Positions 22,688 to 32,151 of a stretch of DNA of 64,000 bases are shown one piece after another (within the stretch, counting starts at the first letter, position 1; every line of letters begins with the position of its first letter). Position numbers and translations under genes: made by a program. Under the pieces are notes generated by a model. That model did no database searches. It was not told the DNA's origin and worked only from the letters and a program-made list of their open reading frames with translations. Origin of the DNA: Halobellus sp. Atlit-31R (GTDB lineage Archaea > Halobacteriota > Halobacteria > Halobacteriales > Haloferacaceae); the NCBI GenBank assembly GCA_003665935.1, contig QPLR01000001.1:310001-374000 (forward strand). The letters are read 5' to 3'.

Positions 22688-23760
22688 CGGCCACAGACTC
22701 CGACAGCGACTCCTCGGAGACGCACTCCGAACACGGTGAAGCGGCCGAGCAGCGCTCGGAACTGCTCGAAGCGTACCGACAGCAGTCCGGTAGCGACGAC
22801 GACGGGGACGGACCCGGAGAGTCGGGCTCGGCGTCGAAGTCGAAATCCACGTCCGCGCGCAAAGCCCGGACCGGTGAGTCGATCGTCGTCGACTTCGTCG
22901 CGAACTTCGTCGCCGGCGGCGACGCGGCGTTCGACCCGGTGAAGGGGCGCGTACTGATGAGCGAGCGGCGACTCGTCCTCGCGACCTCGGACACGAAGAC
23001 GACGATTCCGATCACCTCGATCTTCGACATCGCGGTCGGACAGGTGCCGCCGGAGGTCGAGGAGTTCTTCGACTACACCGTGATGGTGGGCTACGTCGAT
23101 GGCGACTACCGGCGGACGACCGTCATCGGTGGCGACAGAGAGACGATCGAGAAGTTCTCGCTGTTGCTTTTCCGGGCCACGCTCAACGGATCGACGGCGC
23201 TCGTGAAACATCCCGCGAAGATCGGCGGGCGCGTGATGGACACCCCGAAGGAGAAGACCGGCCTGAAGCTCGACTACGAGTCGGTGTCGTTCCCCGGCGG
23301 CGATGTCCAGTCCGAATCCGACGGGCCGTTCTCGATCGACCTCGCGTCGGTCATCTTCTTCGAGGTGATGGAACGGACGACCGACGGCGGCGACTCCGTC
23401 CTCGTGCTCTCAGTCCAGCACGTCGAGAACGGACAGACGGTCACCTCCGAGATCTCGATGACTTCCCGGCGGAAGATGAACATCCTCGGTCGGTATCTCC
23501 GACTCATCTACCACTGGATCAAGAGCGACGTCCGCGACGTCGAAGTCGCCGAGACCGAACTGGAGGTGCTCGTGGGGCTGTACTCGACGGCCGAGGACAT
23601 CGACCTCGCCTCCTTGCTCGACATCGACAGCGCCGAACTCGAGGCCCGCCTCGAATCGCTGCACGAGGACGATCTCATCACCGACGAGGAGCCGCCGGTC
23701 GATCTCACGCCACAGGGTCGATTCATCGTCAACGAAGAGTTCGAGGACATCAACGTCTGA
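22684..23760 (+). CDS. cheF: CheF, adaptor between CheY and the archaellum
   Basis: The 358-residue soluble protein has a Ser/Asp/Lys-rich N-terminus (1-65). The CheF core begins SIVVDFVANFVAGGDAAFDP, and a C-terminal winged-helix-like region follows (AELEARLESLHEDDLITDE). In Halobacterium CheF proteins bind CheY, CheD and ArlCE/ArlD and are required for switching. It is the last gene of the arlCE-J operon and overlaps arlJ by ATGA, which is strong contextual support. The frame upstream of 22684 lies inside arlJ and is not used. Confidence 0.92.
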   Translation: MTATDSDSDSSETHSEHGEAAEQRSELLEAYRQQSGSDDDGDGPGESGSASKSKSTSARKARTGESIVVDFVANFVAGGDAAFDPVKGRVLMSERRLVLATSDTKTTIPITSIFDIAVGQVPPEVEEFFDYTVMVGYVDGDYRRTTVIGGDRETIEKFSLLLFRATLNGSTALVKHPAKIGGRVMDTPKEKTGLKLDYESVSFPGGDVQSESDGPFSIDLASVIFFEVMERTTDGGDSVLVLSVQHVENGQTVTSEISMTSRRKMNILGRYLRLIYHWIKSDVRDVEVAETELEVLVGLYSTAEDIDLASLLDIDSAELEARLESLHEDDLITDEEPPVDLTPQGRFIVNEEFEDINV

Positions 23761-23779
23761 GGCTGCGGCGGACGTGTCG

Positions 23780-24007
23780 CTACCGCATCTCTTCGATCGG
23801 GACGAAGGCGTCCGCATCCGCAGAGAGCCAGGCGTCGACGTGCTCACAGCAGCTCTCCCGACGTGGGTAGATCGTACATCGATCCGGTCGTTCCGCGTAG
23901 CGGACGACGACGCTTCGGAGCTCGAACGATGCGTTCGACTCGTCGTCGGGCCGTTCGGTTCTCGACTCTGGAACGTCGTTCTCGGGGGTGCCGGGCAAGT
24001 CGGACAT
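23780..24007 (-). CDS. Small haloarchaeal DUF7511-type protein
   Basis: The 75-residue protein has an acidic, disordered first third. A conserved core follows: SFELRSVVVRYAERPDRCTIYP, then EHVDAWLSADADAFVPIEEMR. I recognise the pattern (ELRSVVVRY..PDRCTIYP..WL.ADADAFV) as a family widespread in haloarchaea, DUF7511 from memory, with unknown function. It converges with cheF and diverges from the zinc-finger gene at 24121. A TATA-like TTTAG lies about 33 bp upstream of its ATG. Confidence 0.75.
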   Translation of the reverse strand: MSDLPGTPENDVPESRTERPDDESNASFELRSVVVRYAERPDRCTIYPRRESCCEHVDAWLSADADAFVPIEEMR

Positions 24008-24120
24008 CTCAGTCCACAGTCGGAATATCGCTACGGACGTACTAAACCACTACTGTTGGCAGGCAAGTACCGCCGGGTCGGACGGAATCAAGTGTCGTGG
24101 AGTGCGAATCACCCGAAGAG

Positions 24121-24303
24121 ATGGTAGATCCGACCTCCGACCTCGGAGAGGACGTCGACGAATCTGACGCACCCACCTGTGCGACCTGCGGCGAGACGAT
24201 CGTGCGCTCCCCGACACACCGCGTCGTCACCTGGGTCGACGACGGGCAGGTGCGAGAGCGACATTTCTGTTCTGACGAGTGTAAGACTGCGTACGACGGG
24301 TAG
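24121..24303 (+). CDS. Small zinc-finger protein
   Basis: The 60-residue protein has an acidic N-terminus and a two-knuckle zinc site: CATCGETI and FCSDECKTAY (C-x2-C...C-x3-C), with a His just before the second pair. It belongs to the abundant class of haloarchaeal microproteins with zinc fingers (possibly DUF7576, from memory). Translation may instead begin at GTG 24097, which would add eight residues; the ATG is preferred but not proven. The target is unknown. Confidence 0.7.
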   Translation: MVDPTSDLGEDVDESDAPTCATCGETIVRSPTHRVVTWVDDGQVRERHFCSDECKTAYDG

Positions 24304-24333
24304 CCGCAGCCGCACGCCTCGGGGTCGCAGCCC

Positions 24334-26730
24334 TCAGCGCTCGTCTAGCGACGACCAGAAGCGATCGACGCCGTAGCCGAGCAGATCCGGACTGACGGGG
24401 TCGAACTCGGCGCGTTCGGTCTCGGGGAGGTAGCCCCGAACGCTATCCCAAGAACCGCGGGCGTAGCGGGCATCCACGAACGCGCGGATGCCGACCTCGT
24501 CGGGGCCGCGGATGACGCGACCGATCGCTTGCCGGGCCTTTCGGACGGCCGGGACGGTGAGCGCCGTCTCGAAGCCGCTGCGACTCCCCGCGCCGTCGGA
24601 GCCGAACCGGCGGTCGTAGGCCGTCTTCACGGCGCGGGTCCGGGGGCTCGACGTGTCGATGATCGGCACGCCGCAGACGACCGCGGCGGCGAGGCGGTCG
24701 CCGCGGTAGTCGACGCCCTCGGTGAGCGTGCCGCGGAGACTCGTCACGAGGACCTTTCGGTCGCCACCGAAGAACTCCGCTTTCAGCGCCTCCGTCGCCT
24801 CGTCGTCGGACGCCTCGTCGAGCAGGACGGGGCGATCCAGCCGGTCAGTCAGCGCCTCGGCCATCCACGCGGCCTCCGCGTAGTTCGGCATCCCCACGAG
24901 GACGTTCCCCGGCGAGTCGGCGACCTCGCAGACGGCGTCGACGTGTGCGCGGCGCGTGGGGTTCTGCTCGCCTCTCGCGCCGCGGTTCTCGTGAGTGAAC
25001 TTCGGCGCGTCGACGGCGAACGACGCGCGGTTGGACTCGGGAAACGAGAGGCCGTAGGTCCGTTCGGCGATCGGTCGCCCGTCGTCGGCGAGCGAGTCGA
25101 GGCCGGTCACCTCCCGGAAGACGTCCATCGGTTCGAGCGTCGCCGACATCAACACGCCGCCGCCGAACTCGCCGAGTCGCTCCGCGATCGCCTCGCCAGG
25201 GACGCAGTTGTGTAGCGCCAGTCGGGCGTTGTAGGCGCGTCGCCAGTCGTTCTGCCTGGCGGTCTCGTCCCAGGTCCGTTCGAGTTCGATCTCTCGGAAG
25301 TACGCGACGTGGTCGGTTCGCGCCCAGTTCGCCAGCGTGCGTCCGACTGCGGGCGCGGCCCGGCGGACGTCGTCGTCTTCGGCCTCGTCGAGGATGCGGG
25401 CGACGACGGCACCGACCGACTCCGCACGGAGCCACGTGCCCTCGTCGTAGCCAGCCGCCTCGGCCCACTCCGAGAGTTCGTCGACGCCCGGCGTCTCGGG
25501 GTCCCGCAGGGGGATCTCCGCGTCGTCCAGCCGGGTGAGGTCGGCGCGCCAGTCCGGCAGCGTCCGGTCCAGATGCGCCTCGACGCGGCGGTCGATCTCC
25601 GAGCGGAGCTCCGCGAGGAACTCGCGCGTCTCGCGGACTTCCCGGAGCGTCACGTCCGCGTCGGCGAGCTCACCGCGGACGAGGTCGGCGTCGGCAGTTC
25701 CCGTTCCGCTCTCGTCGGTCGACTTCCCCGCGTCCTCGAACGCCACGGGCTGGAGCACGCGGGTCAGTTCGGTCTCCGCGTCGCGCAGCGTCGACTCGGC
25801 GACGCCGTCGCTCACGAGATCGCGAACGCGCGGTTCGAGCATATGCGCCTCGTCGCAGACGACGAACGTCTCGTCGTCGACGAGCGCACCCGTGAACGAG
25901 CCGACCGTCTGCGGGTCGAACGCGTGGTAGTAGTTCCCGAGCACGACCTCCGCGTGCGGGAGGACGGCCCCCATCACCGAGTGCGGGCAGGTGCCGTAGC
26001 CTGCGCTGAGTCGGACGAGTTCGTCGGTGTCGACGTGCCCGCGCTCGGTCAGGTCGAACGGAACCGCCTCCACCGGATCGCCGTCGTCGGGCACGTCGTC
26101 GAGGAACGTCGCGTAGAACGGGCAGTACTCCGTGTCGCCGTACGTGGCGGTTTCCGGGAGATACGGCGTCGGCTCGCCGGCCGTCGACAGATACTCCGGC
26201 CCCCGCGTCGACCCCGAGTCGAGGAGGCCCGTCTGAGTCTGTCGCGCCTCCGAGACGAGGGTGCCGGTCGAAGTCTCGCCGCCGTCGCCCGTGAGGTTGC
26301 GCGTCCGCTCCCGCAGGCCTTCGCAGCGGTCGTAGACGGTCTCGTCGTCGACGCCGGCGACGCCCTCGCGGCTGTACGGGCAGACGTCCGCCTTGCCGAC
26401 GAGCGTGAGCCCCGACACGGGCGACCAGTCGTCGGGGAGGCTCGCGTTGATCGTTCGCAGGTCGGCCTCGAACTGCCGGAGCTGTTGCTTGACGCTCGTT
26501 AGAACGAGGACGCGCTCGTAATCGGAGTCGGGGTCGCGGACGCGGTCGATGCCCGCGGAGAGCGCCAGCATCGTCTTCCCGGTTCCGCAGGCCCCCTCGA
26601 CGATCAGAAAACCGTTCTCTTCGGCGACGTCGACGGCCGCGTCGATGCCGTCCGCTTGCTCGGAGTACGGCTCGTCGTGGCCGAAGACCGCCTGCCAACT
26701 CACGTGATGCAGTGGCTGCGCCGCGCTCAT
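24334..26730 (-). CDS. XPD/Rad3-family ATP-dependent DNA helicase
   Basis: The 798-residue superfamily 2 helicase has Walker A GACGTGKTM (residues 46-54) and DEAH box VCDEAHML. Motif VI is QAIGRVIRG near the C-terminus. Four Cys spaced like the XPD iron-sulphur cluster occur in DVCPYSREG, VYDRCEGL, EYCPFYATF and GTCPHSVM. XPD-type enzymes unwind DNA 5' to 3' in nucleotide-excision-type repair. It is slightly longer than archaeal XPD (usually 550-730 residues), with extra acidic insertions. A single-gene transcript is likely. Confidence 0.93.
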   Translation of the reverse strand: MSAAQPLHHVSWQAVFGHDEPYSEQADGIDAAVDVAEENGFLIVEGACGTGKTMLALSAGIDRVRDPDSDYERVLVLTSVKQQLRQFEADLRTINASLPDDWSPVSGLTLVGKADVCPYSREGVAGVDDETVYDRCEGLRERTRNLTGDGGETSTGTLVSEARQTQTGLLDSGSTRGPEYLSTAGEPTPYLPETATYGDTEYCPFYATFLDDVPDDGDPVEAVPFDLTERGHVDTDELVRLSAGYGTCPHSVMGAVLPHAEVVLGNYYHAFDPQTVGSFTGALVDDETFVVCDEAHMLEPRVRDLVSDGVAESTLRDAETELTRVLQPVAFEDAGKSTDESGTGTADADLVRGELADADVTLREVRETREFLAELRSEIDRRVEAHLDRTLPDWRADLTRLDDAEIPLRDPETPGVDELSEWAEAAGYDEGTWLRAESVGAVVARILDEAEDDDVRRAAPAVGRTLANWARTDHVAYFREIELERTWDETARQNDWRRAYNARLALHNCVPGEAIAERLGEFGGGVLMSATLEPMDVFREVTGLDSLADDGRPIAERTYGLSFPESNRASFAVDAPKFTHENRGARGEQNPTRRAHVDAVCEVADSPGNVLVGMPNYAEAAWMAEALTDRLDRPVLLDEASDDEATEALKAEFFGGDRKVLVTSLRGTLTEGVDYRGDRLAAAVVCGVPIIDTSSPRTRAVKTAYDRRFGSDGAGSRSGFETALTVPAVRKARQAIGRVIRGPDEVGIRAFVDARYARGSWDSVRGYLPETERAEFDPVSPDLLGYGVDRFWSSLDER

Positions 26731-26807
26731 AGTGGTGTCGGTGAGTGGGCGCAGTTCCCTACATAAATGCTCGGCAGAACGGTGTCGTGGGGTCCGGCGC
26801 GGTCCGG

Positions 26808-27179
26808 CTACTCGAACGCGCGGCCGAGCTCGGCTTCCCCACCCACGCAGACGACCAGCGAGTCCCGGGTCGGAGCGTACACTTTCATCTCGCGTCCTTT
26901 CACTGAATAGCGCGTGCCGACCACGCGAACGAGACTGGCGTCGCGGAGATTGTCGAGGTGGTGACGGACGTTCTGCAGCGACGTCCCGACGGCGTCTGCG
27001 AGTTCAGAGGCGGTCGCGGCGTCCTCCTGGAGGGCCGAGAATGTCGAGCGAGCTGTGTCGGAAGCGAGACAGTTTATCAGTTGGGCGGCCTCGTCGTCGT
27101 CGAGAGGAAGCACACGGACGTCGCTACCGTCCCCGTCGACGGGACGCGACTCTGTCTCAGAGGGCAGCAGCCCCGACAT
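26808..27179 (-). CDS. ArsR-family winged-helix regulator
   Basis: The 123-residue protein has a winged helix: DTARSTFSALQEDAATASELADAV, then the recognition helix SLQNVRHHLDNLRDASLVRVVG and a wing ending KVYAPT. A ~25-residue acidic N-terminus precedes it. The start MSGLLPSETESRP at 27179 is 27 bp downstream of a GTTTAG element, so the longer frame to 27230 is rejected. No metal-binding Cys pattern is present, so the signal is unknown. It may repress itself. Confidence 0.85.
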   Translation of the reverse strand: MSGLLPSETESRPVDGDGSDVRVLPLDDDEAAQLINCLASDTARSTFSALQEDAATASELADAVGTSLQNVRHHLDNLRDASLVRVVGTRYSVKGREMKVYAPTRDSLVVCVGGEAELGRAFE

Positions 27180-27349
27180 ATCATCACGTTTCACGTACTG
27201 CAGCCTAAACGTTTCGTATTTCCGACACACATCCGATCACGCGTGATCGAGAAGGTCACGCACCGCTGCGGGAACCGACTGCGCGATCTGCAGTGGGGAG
27301 AACGCGGCATCCCTCGCATTTTAGGACGGCTCGGCCCGAACTGTGAACG

Positions 27350-28786
27350 ATGATAACGAGCGAGCGAATGGCCGCGGTGGACCGAAACGCCGAGGCGCTC
27401 GGCGTCCCGCGGAAACAGCTGATGGAGTCGAGCGGTAACGCCGTCGCCCGCGCGGTCGAGCGGCTGGCGGACCCCGAGGCCGCCATCGCGATCGTGGCGG
27501 GTCGCGGCAACAACGGCGGCGACGCGCTCGTCGCCGCCCGCTTCCTCGACGACTACGACGTGACGGTTCACCTGCTCGGTCGCCCAGAGACGATCACGAC
27601 CGACCTCGCCCGCGACAACTGGGACGCGCTGCGTGCGGCCGAGTACGACGCCCACGCGGTCGCTGACGCTGCCGACCTCGATCTCGACGACCCCGACCTG
27701 ATCGTCGACGCGATGCTCGGCACGGGCGTCACAGGGGCGCTGCGCGAGCCAGAGGCGACGGGGGCACGGCAGCTCAATCGCATCGGTGCGACCGTCCTGG
27801 CAGTCGACGTTCCGTCCGGCGTCGACGCCGACACCGGTACGGCCGCGGGCGTCGCCGTCGACGCGGACCACGTAGTGACCTTTCACGACGAGAAGCCCGG
27901 GCTGGCCGCACTCGACGCCGAGTTGACTGTCGCCGACATCGGGATCCCGGCGGCCGCCGAGCGGTTCACCGGTCCCGGCGACCTCCTCCAGCTCGGCCGT
28001 CCGTCCCAGAGCCACAAGGGCGACTTCGGCGAGGTCCTGATCGTCGGCGGCGGTCCCTACACCGGTGCGCCCGCCCTCGCCGCGCAGGCGGCGCTCCGAG
28101 CCGGCGCCGACCTCGTCCGGGTCGCCTGCCCCGCGTCGGTCGCCCGCGAGATACAGGGCTACAGCGAGAACCTCATCCTCCGTCCGTACGACGGCGACCA
28201 CCTCGAACCGGGGCACGTGGACGAGGTCCTGACGCTTGCGGCCGACCACGACGTCGCCGTCTTCGGGCCGGGGCTGGGGAGTCACGACGAGACGCTGGCG
28301 GCCGTCCGCGATCTCCTCGAACGGTACGACGGGACGGCCGTCGTCGACGCCGACGCCCTCGAAGTCGTCCCGACCGTCGAGACGGACGCGACGCTCCTCT
28401 GTACGCCCCACCAGGGAGAGCTACGGGCGATGGGCGGCGAAACCGACGCCGACTGGCGGACGCGTGCGGACCTGATCGGAGGGTTCGCGGCGGATCTCGG
28501 CCACGTCGTCCTCGTCAAGGGCGCCTACGACGTGATCACCGACGGCGAGGAGACGCGCATCAATCGGACCGGCAACCCCGGGATGACCGTCGGCGGCACC
28601 GGCGACGTCCTCGCGGGCGCGGCCGGGGCGCTGACCTGTGTCCTCGCGCCGCTGCAGGCGGCCGCTGTCGCCGCCTACGCGAACGGGCGAGCCGGCGACG
28701 CCGCGGTCGAAGCGAACGGCTACGGCCTCCTGGCGACGGACCTGATCGATCGTCTGCCCGCGGCGCTCCGGGAGGGCAGCGAATGA
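27350..28786 (+). CDS. nnr: Bifunctional NAD(P)H-hydrate epimerase/dehydratase Nnr
   Basis: The 478-residue fusion of two repair enzymes has an N-terminal YjeF_N epimerase (about 1-210; GRGNNGGDALVAARFL and DAMLGTGVTG). The C-terminal ADP/ATP-dependent dehydratase (about 225-478) has FGPGLGSHDETL and GNPGMTVGGTGDVLAG. Together they return damaged hydrated NAD(P)H to the active form. It overlaps moaC by ATGA, a gene order common in haloarchaea. The ATG at 27350 is the natural start. Confidence 0.95.
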   Translation: MITSERMAAVDRNAEALGVPRKQLMESSGNAVARAVERLADPEAAIAIVAGRGNNGGDALVAARFLDDYDVTVHLLGRPETITTDLARDNWDALRAAEYDAHAVADAADLDLDDPDLIVDAMLGTGVTGALREPEATGARQLNRIGATVLAVDVPSGVDADTGTAAGVAVDADHVVTFHDEKPGLAALDAELTVADIGIPAAAERFTGPGDLLQLGRPSQSHKGDFGEVLIVGGGPYTGAPALAAQAALRAGADLVRVACPASVAREIQGYSENLILRPYDGDHLEPGHVDEVLTLAADHDVAVFGPGLGSHDETLAAVRDLLERYDGTAVVDADALEVVPTVETDATLLCTPHQGELRAMGGETDADWRTRADLIGGFAADLGHVVLVKGAYDVITDGEETRINRTGNPGMTVGGTGDVLAGAAGALTCVLAPLQAAAVAAYANGRAGDAAVEANGYGLLATDLIDRLPAALREGSE

Positions 28787-29328
28787 CCGCCGACGAGGAC
28801 GCCACCGACGAGGACGCCGTCGGCGAGGAGACCGACGGTGCGGAGGCGGAACTCACACACGTCGACGAGACGGGCGACGTACAGATGGTCGACGTCGGCT
28901 CGAAGCCGGACAGCCACCGCCGGGCCGTCGCGCGCGGAACGATCCACCTCACCGAGTCGACCGTCGGCGCAATCCGCGACGACGAGATCGGCAAGGGCGA
29001 CGTGCTCGCGACGGCACGGGTCGGCGCGGTCCAGGCCGTGAAACACACCTGGGAGACGATCCCGATGTGTCACCAGATTCCGATCACGAACGTCGACACC
29101 GACTTCGACGTGAGCGTCGACGCAGTACAGCTGACCGTGACCGTCGAGACGACTGGCAAGACCGGCTGCGAGATGGAGGCGCTCGAGGGCGTCACGACCG
29201 GGTTGAACGTCGTCTGGGATATGGTCAAGGCGGCCGAGAAGACGGCGGACGGGCAGTACCCCGAGACGCGGATCACGGACGTCGAAGTGCTCACGAAGGA
29301 GAAGCGTCGGGCCGAGAACACGGCGTAA
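28783..29328 (+). CDS. moaC: MoaC, cyclic pyranopterin monophosphate synthase
   Basis: The 181-residue protein has an extra acidic ~25-residue N-terminus before the MoaC core. Catalytic elements are present: MCHQIPITNVD, KTGCEMEALEGVT and WDMVKAAEK. MoaC converts the MoaA product to cyclic pyranopterin monophosphate in molybdenum cofactor synthesis. It is translationally coupled to nnr by a 4-bp overlap. No other moa gene is adjacent. Confidence 0.96.
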   Translation: MTADEDATDEDAVGEETDGAEAELTHVDETGDVQMVDVGSKPDSHRRAVARGTIHLTESTVGAIRDDEIGKGDVLATARVGAVQAVKHTWETIPMCHQIPITNVDTDFDVSVDAVQLTVTVETTGKTGCEMEALEGVTTGLNVVWDMVKAAEKTADGQYPETRITDVEVLTKEKRRAENTA

Positions 29329-29349
29329 CGCCCGGACGGTCGCGGCCGA

Positions 29350-30696
29350 TCAGCCGTCGGCGCTGGCTCCAGGCTCTGCTGGCTCCGTCTGAGCGGCCGG
29401 CGCACTGATCGCCGCCGCCTTCGATCGCGCCTTCTCGACGATGGCCGGGCGTGCGGAGAACTCGAGGAGAACCTCCTCGCCGGTGTACTCCTCGCGTTCG
29501 ACGTGGCCGTGGTCGTAGAGCCACGAAACGAGGCTCATCGCGTCGTCCGACAGCGGTAACAGGAGTCGCTCCTCGCGCCAGTCGGGGAGTTCGGCCTCGA
29601 TGCGCGCGGTCAGCGCGTCGACGTTCTCGCCGGTGAGTCCGGAGACGGCGACGGGGTTCGGCGCGAGCGCGTCGAGCGCCGCGCGCTTCTCCGCCAGCTC
29701 GTCGTCGTCGACCCGATCGACCTTGTTGAGCACGGTGACGATCGGCGCTTCGTTGCGCTCGTAGAGGGTGTCGTGGCTCGTGATGAGCTTCTCACGCATC
29801 TCGGCGATCGACTCGGAGGCGTCGACGACGAGCAACACGAGGTCGGCGCGGTAGACCGAATCCAGCGTCGACTCGAACGACTCGACGAGCCAGTGCGGGA
29901 GGTCGGAGATGAACCCGACCGTGTCCGTCAGAAGTATGTCCCGCGTGCCCGTGTCGGCCCGCCGCGTCGTCGTCCCGAGCGTCGTGAACAGCCGGTCCTC
30001 GGACTCGGCCGTCGGGTCGAGATCGGGGTGGAGATCCTCGTTCTCGCCGACGTCGAGGTCGTCCGCGAGGCGGCGCATCAGCGTCGATTTGCCGGCGTTC
30101 GTGTAGCCGGCGAGCGCGACGAGATCGAAGCCGGATTCGCGCCGCTGCTCGCGGCGCGTCTCCTCTTTGTCGGCGATCGCGTCCAGCTCCTGCTTGATGC
30201 GGGAGATCTGCGCTTTGATGTCCTGCTCGCGGCTCTCGTCGTACTCCCCGAGCCCCATAAATCCGGGGCGCTCGTCGCGCTTCGCCAGCGACGCTTTCGC
30301 CTCCGCGCGTGGGAGTTCGTAACGGAGCTCCGCGAGCTCGACCTGCAACTGCGCTTTGCGCGTGTTGGCGCGCTGGCCGAAGATCTCCAAGATGAGCGTG
30401 AAGCGATCGATCACCTCGACGCCCTCCGGGAGCTTCCCGCCGATGTTGTACGTCTGATACGGCCCCAGACGGTTGTCGACGATCACGGCTCGGGCGGCCG
30501 TCTCCCGTACGAGTGCGGCGAGCTCTTCGACTTTCCCCTCGCCGAAGTGGTAGGCGGCGTCCTCCTCACGCGACTGGGCGAGCTGGCCGACGACGTCGTA
30601 GCCGGCCGCACGCGCCAGATCCGAGATCTCGCTCAGATCGGTGTCGTCGCCGCCGTCGACCCGTTTCGCGACGACGACGGGGCTATCTTCGCTCAT
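29350..30696 (-). CDS. hflX: HflX-family ribosome-associated GTPase
   Basis: The 448-residue GTPase has the HflX N-terminal domain (GEGKVEELAALVRE, VIVDNRLGPYQTYNIGG), a coiled-coil linker, and a G domain. The G domain carries G1 GYTNAGKST, G3 DTVGFISDLP and G4 NKVD. A ~70-residue C-terminal extension ends in a Pro/Ala/Glu-rich tail. Bacterial HflX splits stalled ribosomes; an archaeal role at the large subunit is likely but inferred. It converges with moaC (21 bp apart) and diverges from the EamA gene. Confidence 0.94.
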   Translation of the reverse strand: MSEDSPVVVAKRVDGGDDTDLSEISDLARAAGYDVVGQLAQSREEDAAYHFGEGKVEELAALVRETAARAVIVDNRLGPYQTYNIGGKLPEGVEVIDRFTLILEIFGQRANTRKAQLQVELAELRYELPRAEAKASLAKRDERPGFMGLGEYDESREQDIKAQISRIKQELDAIADKEETRREQRRESGFDLVALAGYTNAGKSTLMRRLADDLDVGENEDLHPDLDPTAESEDRLFTTLGTTTRRADTGTRDILLTDTVGFISDLPHWLVESFESTLDSVYRADLVLLVVDASESIAEMREKLITSHDTLYERNEAPIVTVLNKVDRVDDDELAEKRAALDALAPNPVAVSGLTGENVDALTARIEAELPDWREERLLLPLSDDAMSLVSWLYDHGHVEREEYTGEEVLLEFSARPAIVEKARSKAAAISAPAAQTEPAEPGASADG

Positions 30697-30864
30697 CGTT
30701 TCACCGCTGCAGCAGCGGTCTCGGGGTTGTTCACCTGCACTGTCTGCATCGGAGTAGGTGGTCGAAGCACTTGAACGCTACCCGCACTTCGGCGGCTGAC
30801 GGCCGTCCGCCCACGAGTCGCCACTGCGAGGGGGGACGAAGCATCGTTGTACAGTGACGCTTAT

Positions 30865-30884
30865 ATTCCTAATATTATTGGAAT
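30865..30884. promoter_or_regulatory. AT-rich imperfect inverted repeat upstream of the EamA gene
   Basis: ATTCC...GGAAT arms flank an AT-rich centre (AATATT) in an unusually AT-rich 90-bp stretch. It lies about 35 bp upstream of the TTTAAA element that probably drives the EamA gene, so it is a possible operator. Confidence 0.35.
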
Positions 30885-30918
30885 CAAAACGATTGTAAAA
30901 CAAAATCTTGTAGTCAAG

Positions 30919-30924
30919 TTTAAA
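30919..30924 (+). promoter_or_regulatory. TATA box of the EamA transporter gene
   Basis: TTTAAA ends 29 bp before the ATG at 30954, typical of a leaderless transcript. Confidence 0.65.
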
Positions 30925-30953
30925 CAGTTCCGGATTCAAATGAAGATATCTCT

Positions 30954-32096
30954 ATGATACGCCGGATTCGTTCCCGATTTCTCCCACCCGAAGTCCTGCT
31001 GTTCGTCGCACTCTCGACGCTCTGGGGACTCTCGTTCGTCGCTATCGACGCCGGACTCGCGTACGTTCCGCCGCTTTTCTTCGCCGGTGTGCGCTACGCG
31101 CTGGCCGGTGTGATCGTCCTCGGCTACGCCGCGCTCACAGCCGACCGCCTCCGTCCGCGCGGCCGCACCGAGTGGCTGAACGTCGTCGTCGTCGGCTCGT
31201 TCCTCGTCGGCGGCTACCACGCCCTGCTCTACGTCGGGCAGCTCTCGGTTCCCGGGCCGGTCGCGGCCGTGGTGGTGAGCCTCTCGCCCGTTCTCACGGC
31301 GGTCTTCGCGGCGCTGCTCCTCGACGATTCGCTCGACGCAGTCGCGGCCGGCGGCTTTCTGCTCGGCCTCCTCGGCGTCGCCGTCGTCGCCGACCTCGAG
31401 CCCGCGAACCTACTCGGGAGCGACCTCCTCGGCGTCGGCCTGCTGCTCGCCGGGGCCGCGGTCTTCGCGCTCGGCTCGGTGCTCTCGACGCCGCTCCGGA
31501 CGACGCTCGCCGACGTGTCGATGCAGGGCTGGGCGATGCTGCTCGGAGCCGGGGTGCTCTTCGCCGGATCGCTCGCCCGCGGGGAAGCCGTCGCGACCGT
31601 CGCGTGGACGCCGACCGCCCTCGCCGCGCTCGCGTATCTCACGATCGCCTCCGGGGTGATCGGCTTCCTCGTCTACTTCGCGCTGCACGAGCGGATCGGT
31701 CCCGCCGAGAGCAACCTCGTCGGCTACTTCCAGCCGGTCGTCGCCGCGCTCGGCGGCTGGCTCCTGCTCGGGCAGGTCGTGACACAGACTACCGTCGTCG
31801 GCTTTCTCGGCATCTTCGCGGGGTTCGTCCTCGTACAGCACGACCTCGTGCGCGAGCAGGTCGGTCCAGTCCGACTCACCGGTCGGCAGCTACGGGGACG
31901 ACCACGGCTACGGCTACCGCCACGGCGACACTCGCTTCTCGCTCGACGCCGGCTGCTCCACCGGTCGAGCCTGAAGTACCGACTGGACCGTCGGCTACAC
32001 AGGATTCGTGGCTACGTCTGTGCGCTGTCGGGCGGCCGGACGGGGCGTTGTGAAGCGCACTCGGCTGCGACGGACTACGGCCACGACGCCGACTGA
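30954..32096 (+). CDS. EamA/DMT-family transporter, possible C-terminal frameshift
   Basis: The 380-residue frame holds ten hydrophobic helices in two EamA repeats (ALSTLWGLSFVAIDAGL in the first; a TIASGVIGFLVYFALHERIG segment in the second). This is a drug/metabolite transporter fold exporting an unknown small molecule. After the last helix (GFVLVQHDLVREQ, ending at 31859) the frame becomes Arg-rich with poor codon bias. The +1 frame has excellent third-position GC until a stop at 31972-31974. A one-base indel near 31860 is therefore possible, leaving about 37 original tail residues out of frame. The membrane domain is intact, so the protein may still function. Confidence 0.75.
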   Translation: MIRRIRSRFLPPEVLLFVALSTLWGLSFVAIDAGLAYVPPLFFAGVRYALAGVIVLGYAALTADRLRPRGRTEWLNVVVVGSFLVGGYHALLYVGQLSVPGPVAAVVVSLSPVLTAVFAALLLDDSLDAVAAGGFLLGLLGVAVVADLEPANLLGSDLLGVGLLLAGAAVFALGSVLSTPLRTTLADVSMQGWAMLLGAGVLFAGSLARGEAVATVAWTPTALAALAYLTIASGVIGFLVYFALHERIGPAESNLVGYFQPVVAALGGWLLLGQVVTQTTVVGFLGIFAGFVLVQHDLVREQVGPVRLTGRQLRGRPRLRLPPRRHSLLARRRLLHRSSLKYRLDRRLHRIRGYVCALSGGRTGRCEAHSAATDYGHDAD

Positions 32097-32151
32097 GGCG
32101 GCGTCGGAGCCGGTGGAAAACTGCGGGCGTCGGCGGTGGGCTGTCCTCCCG

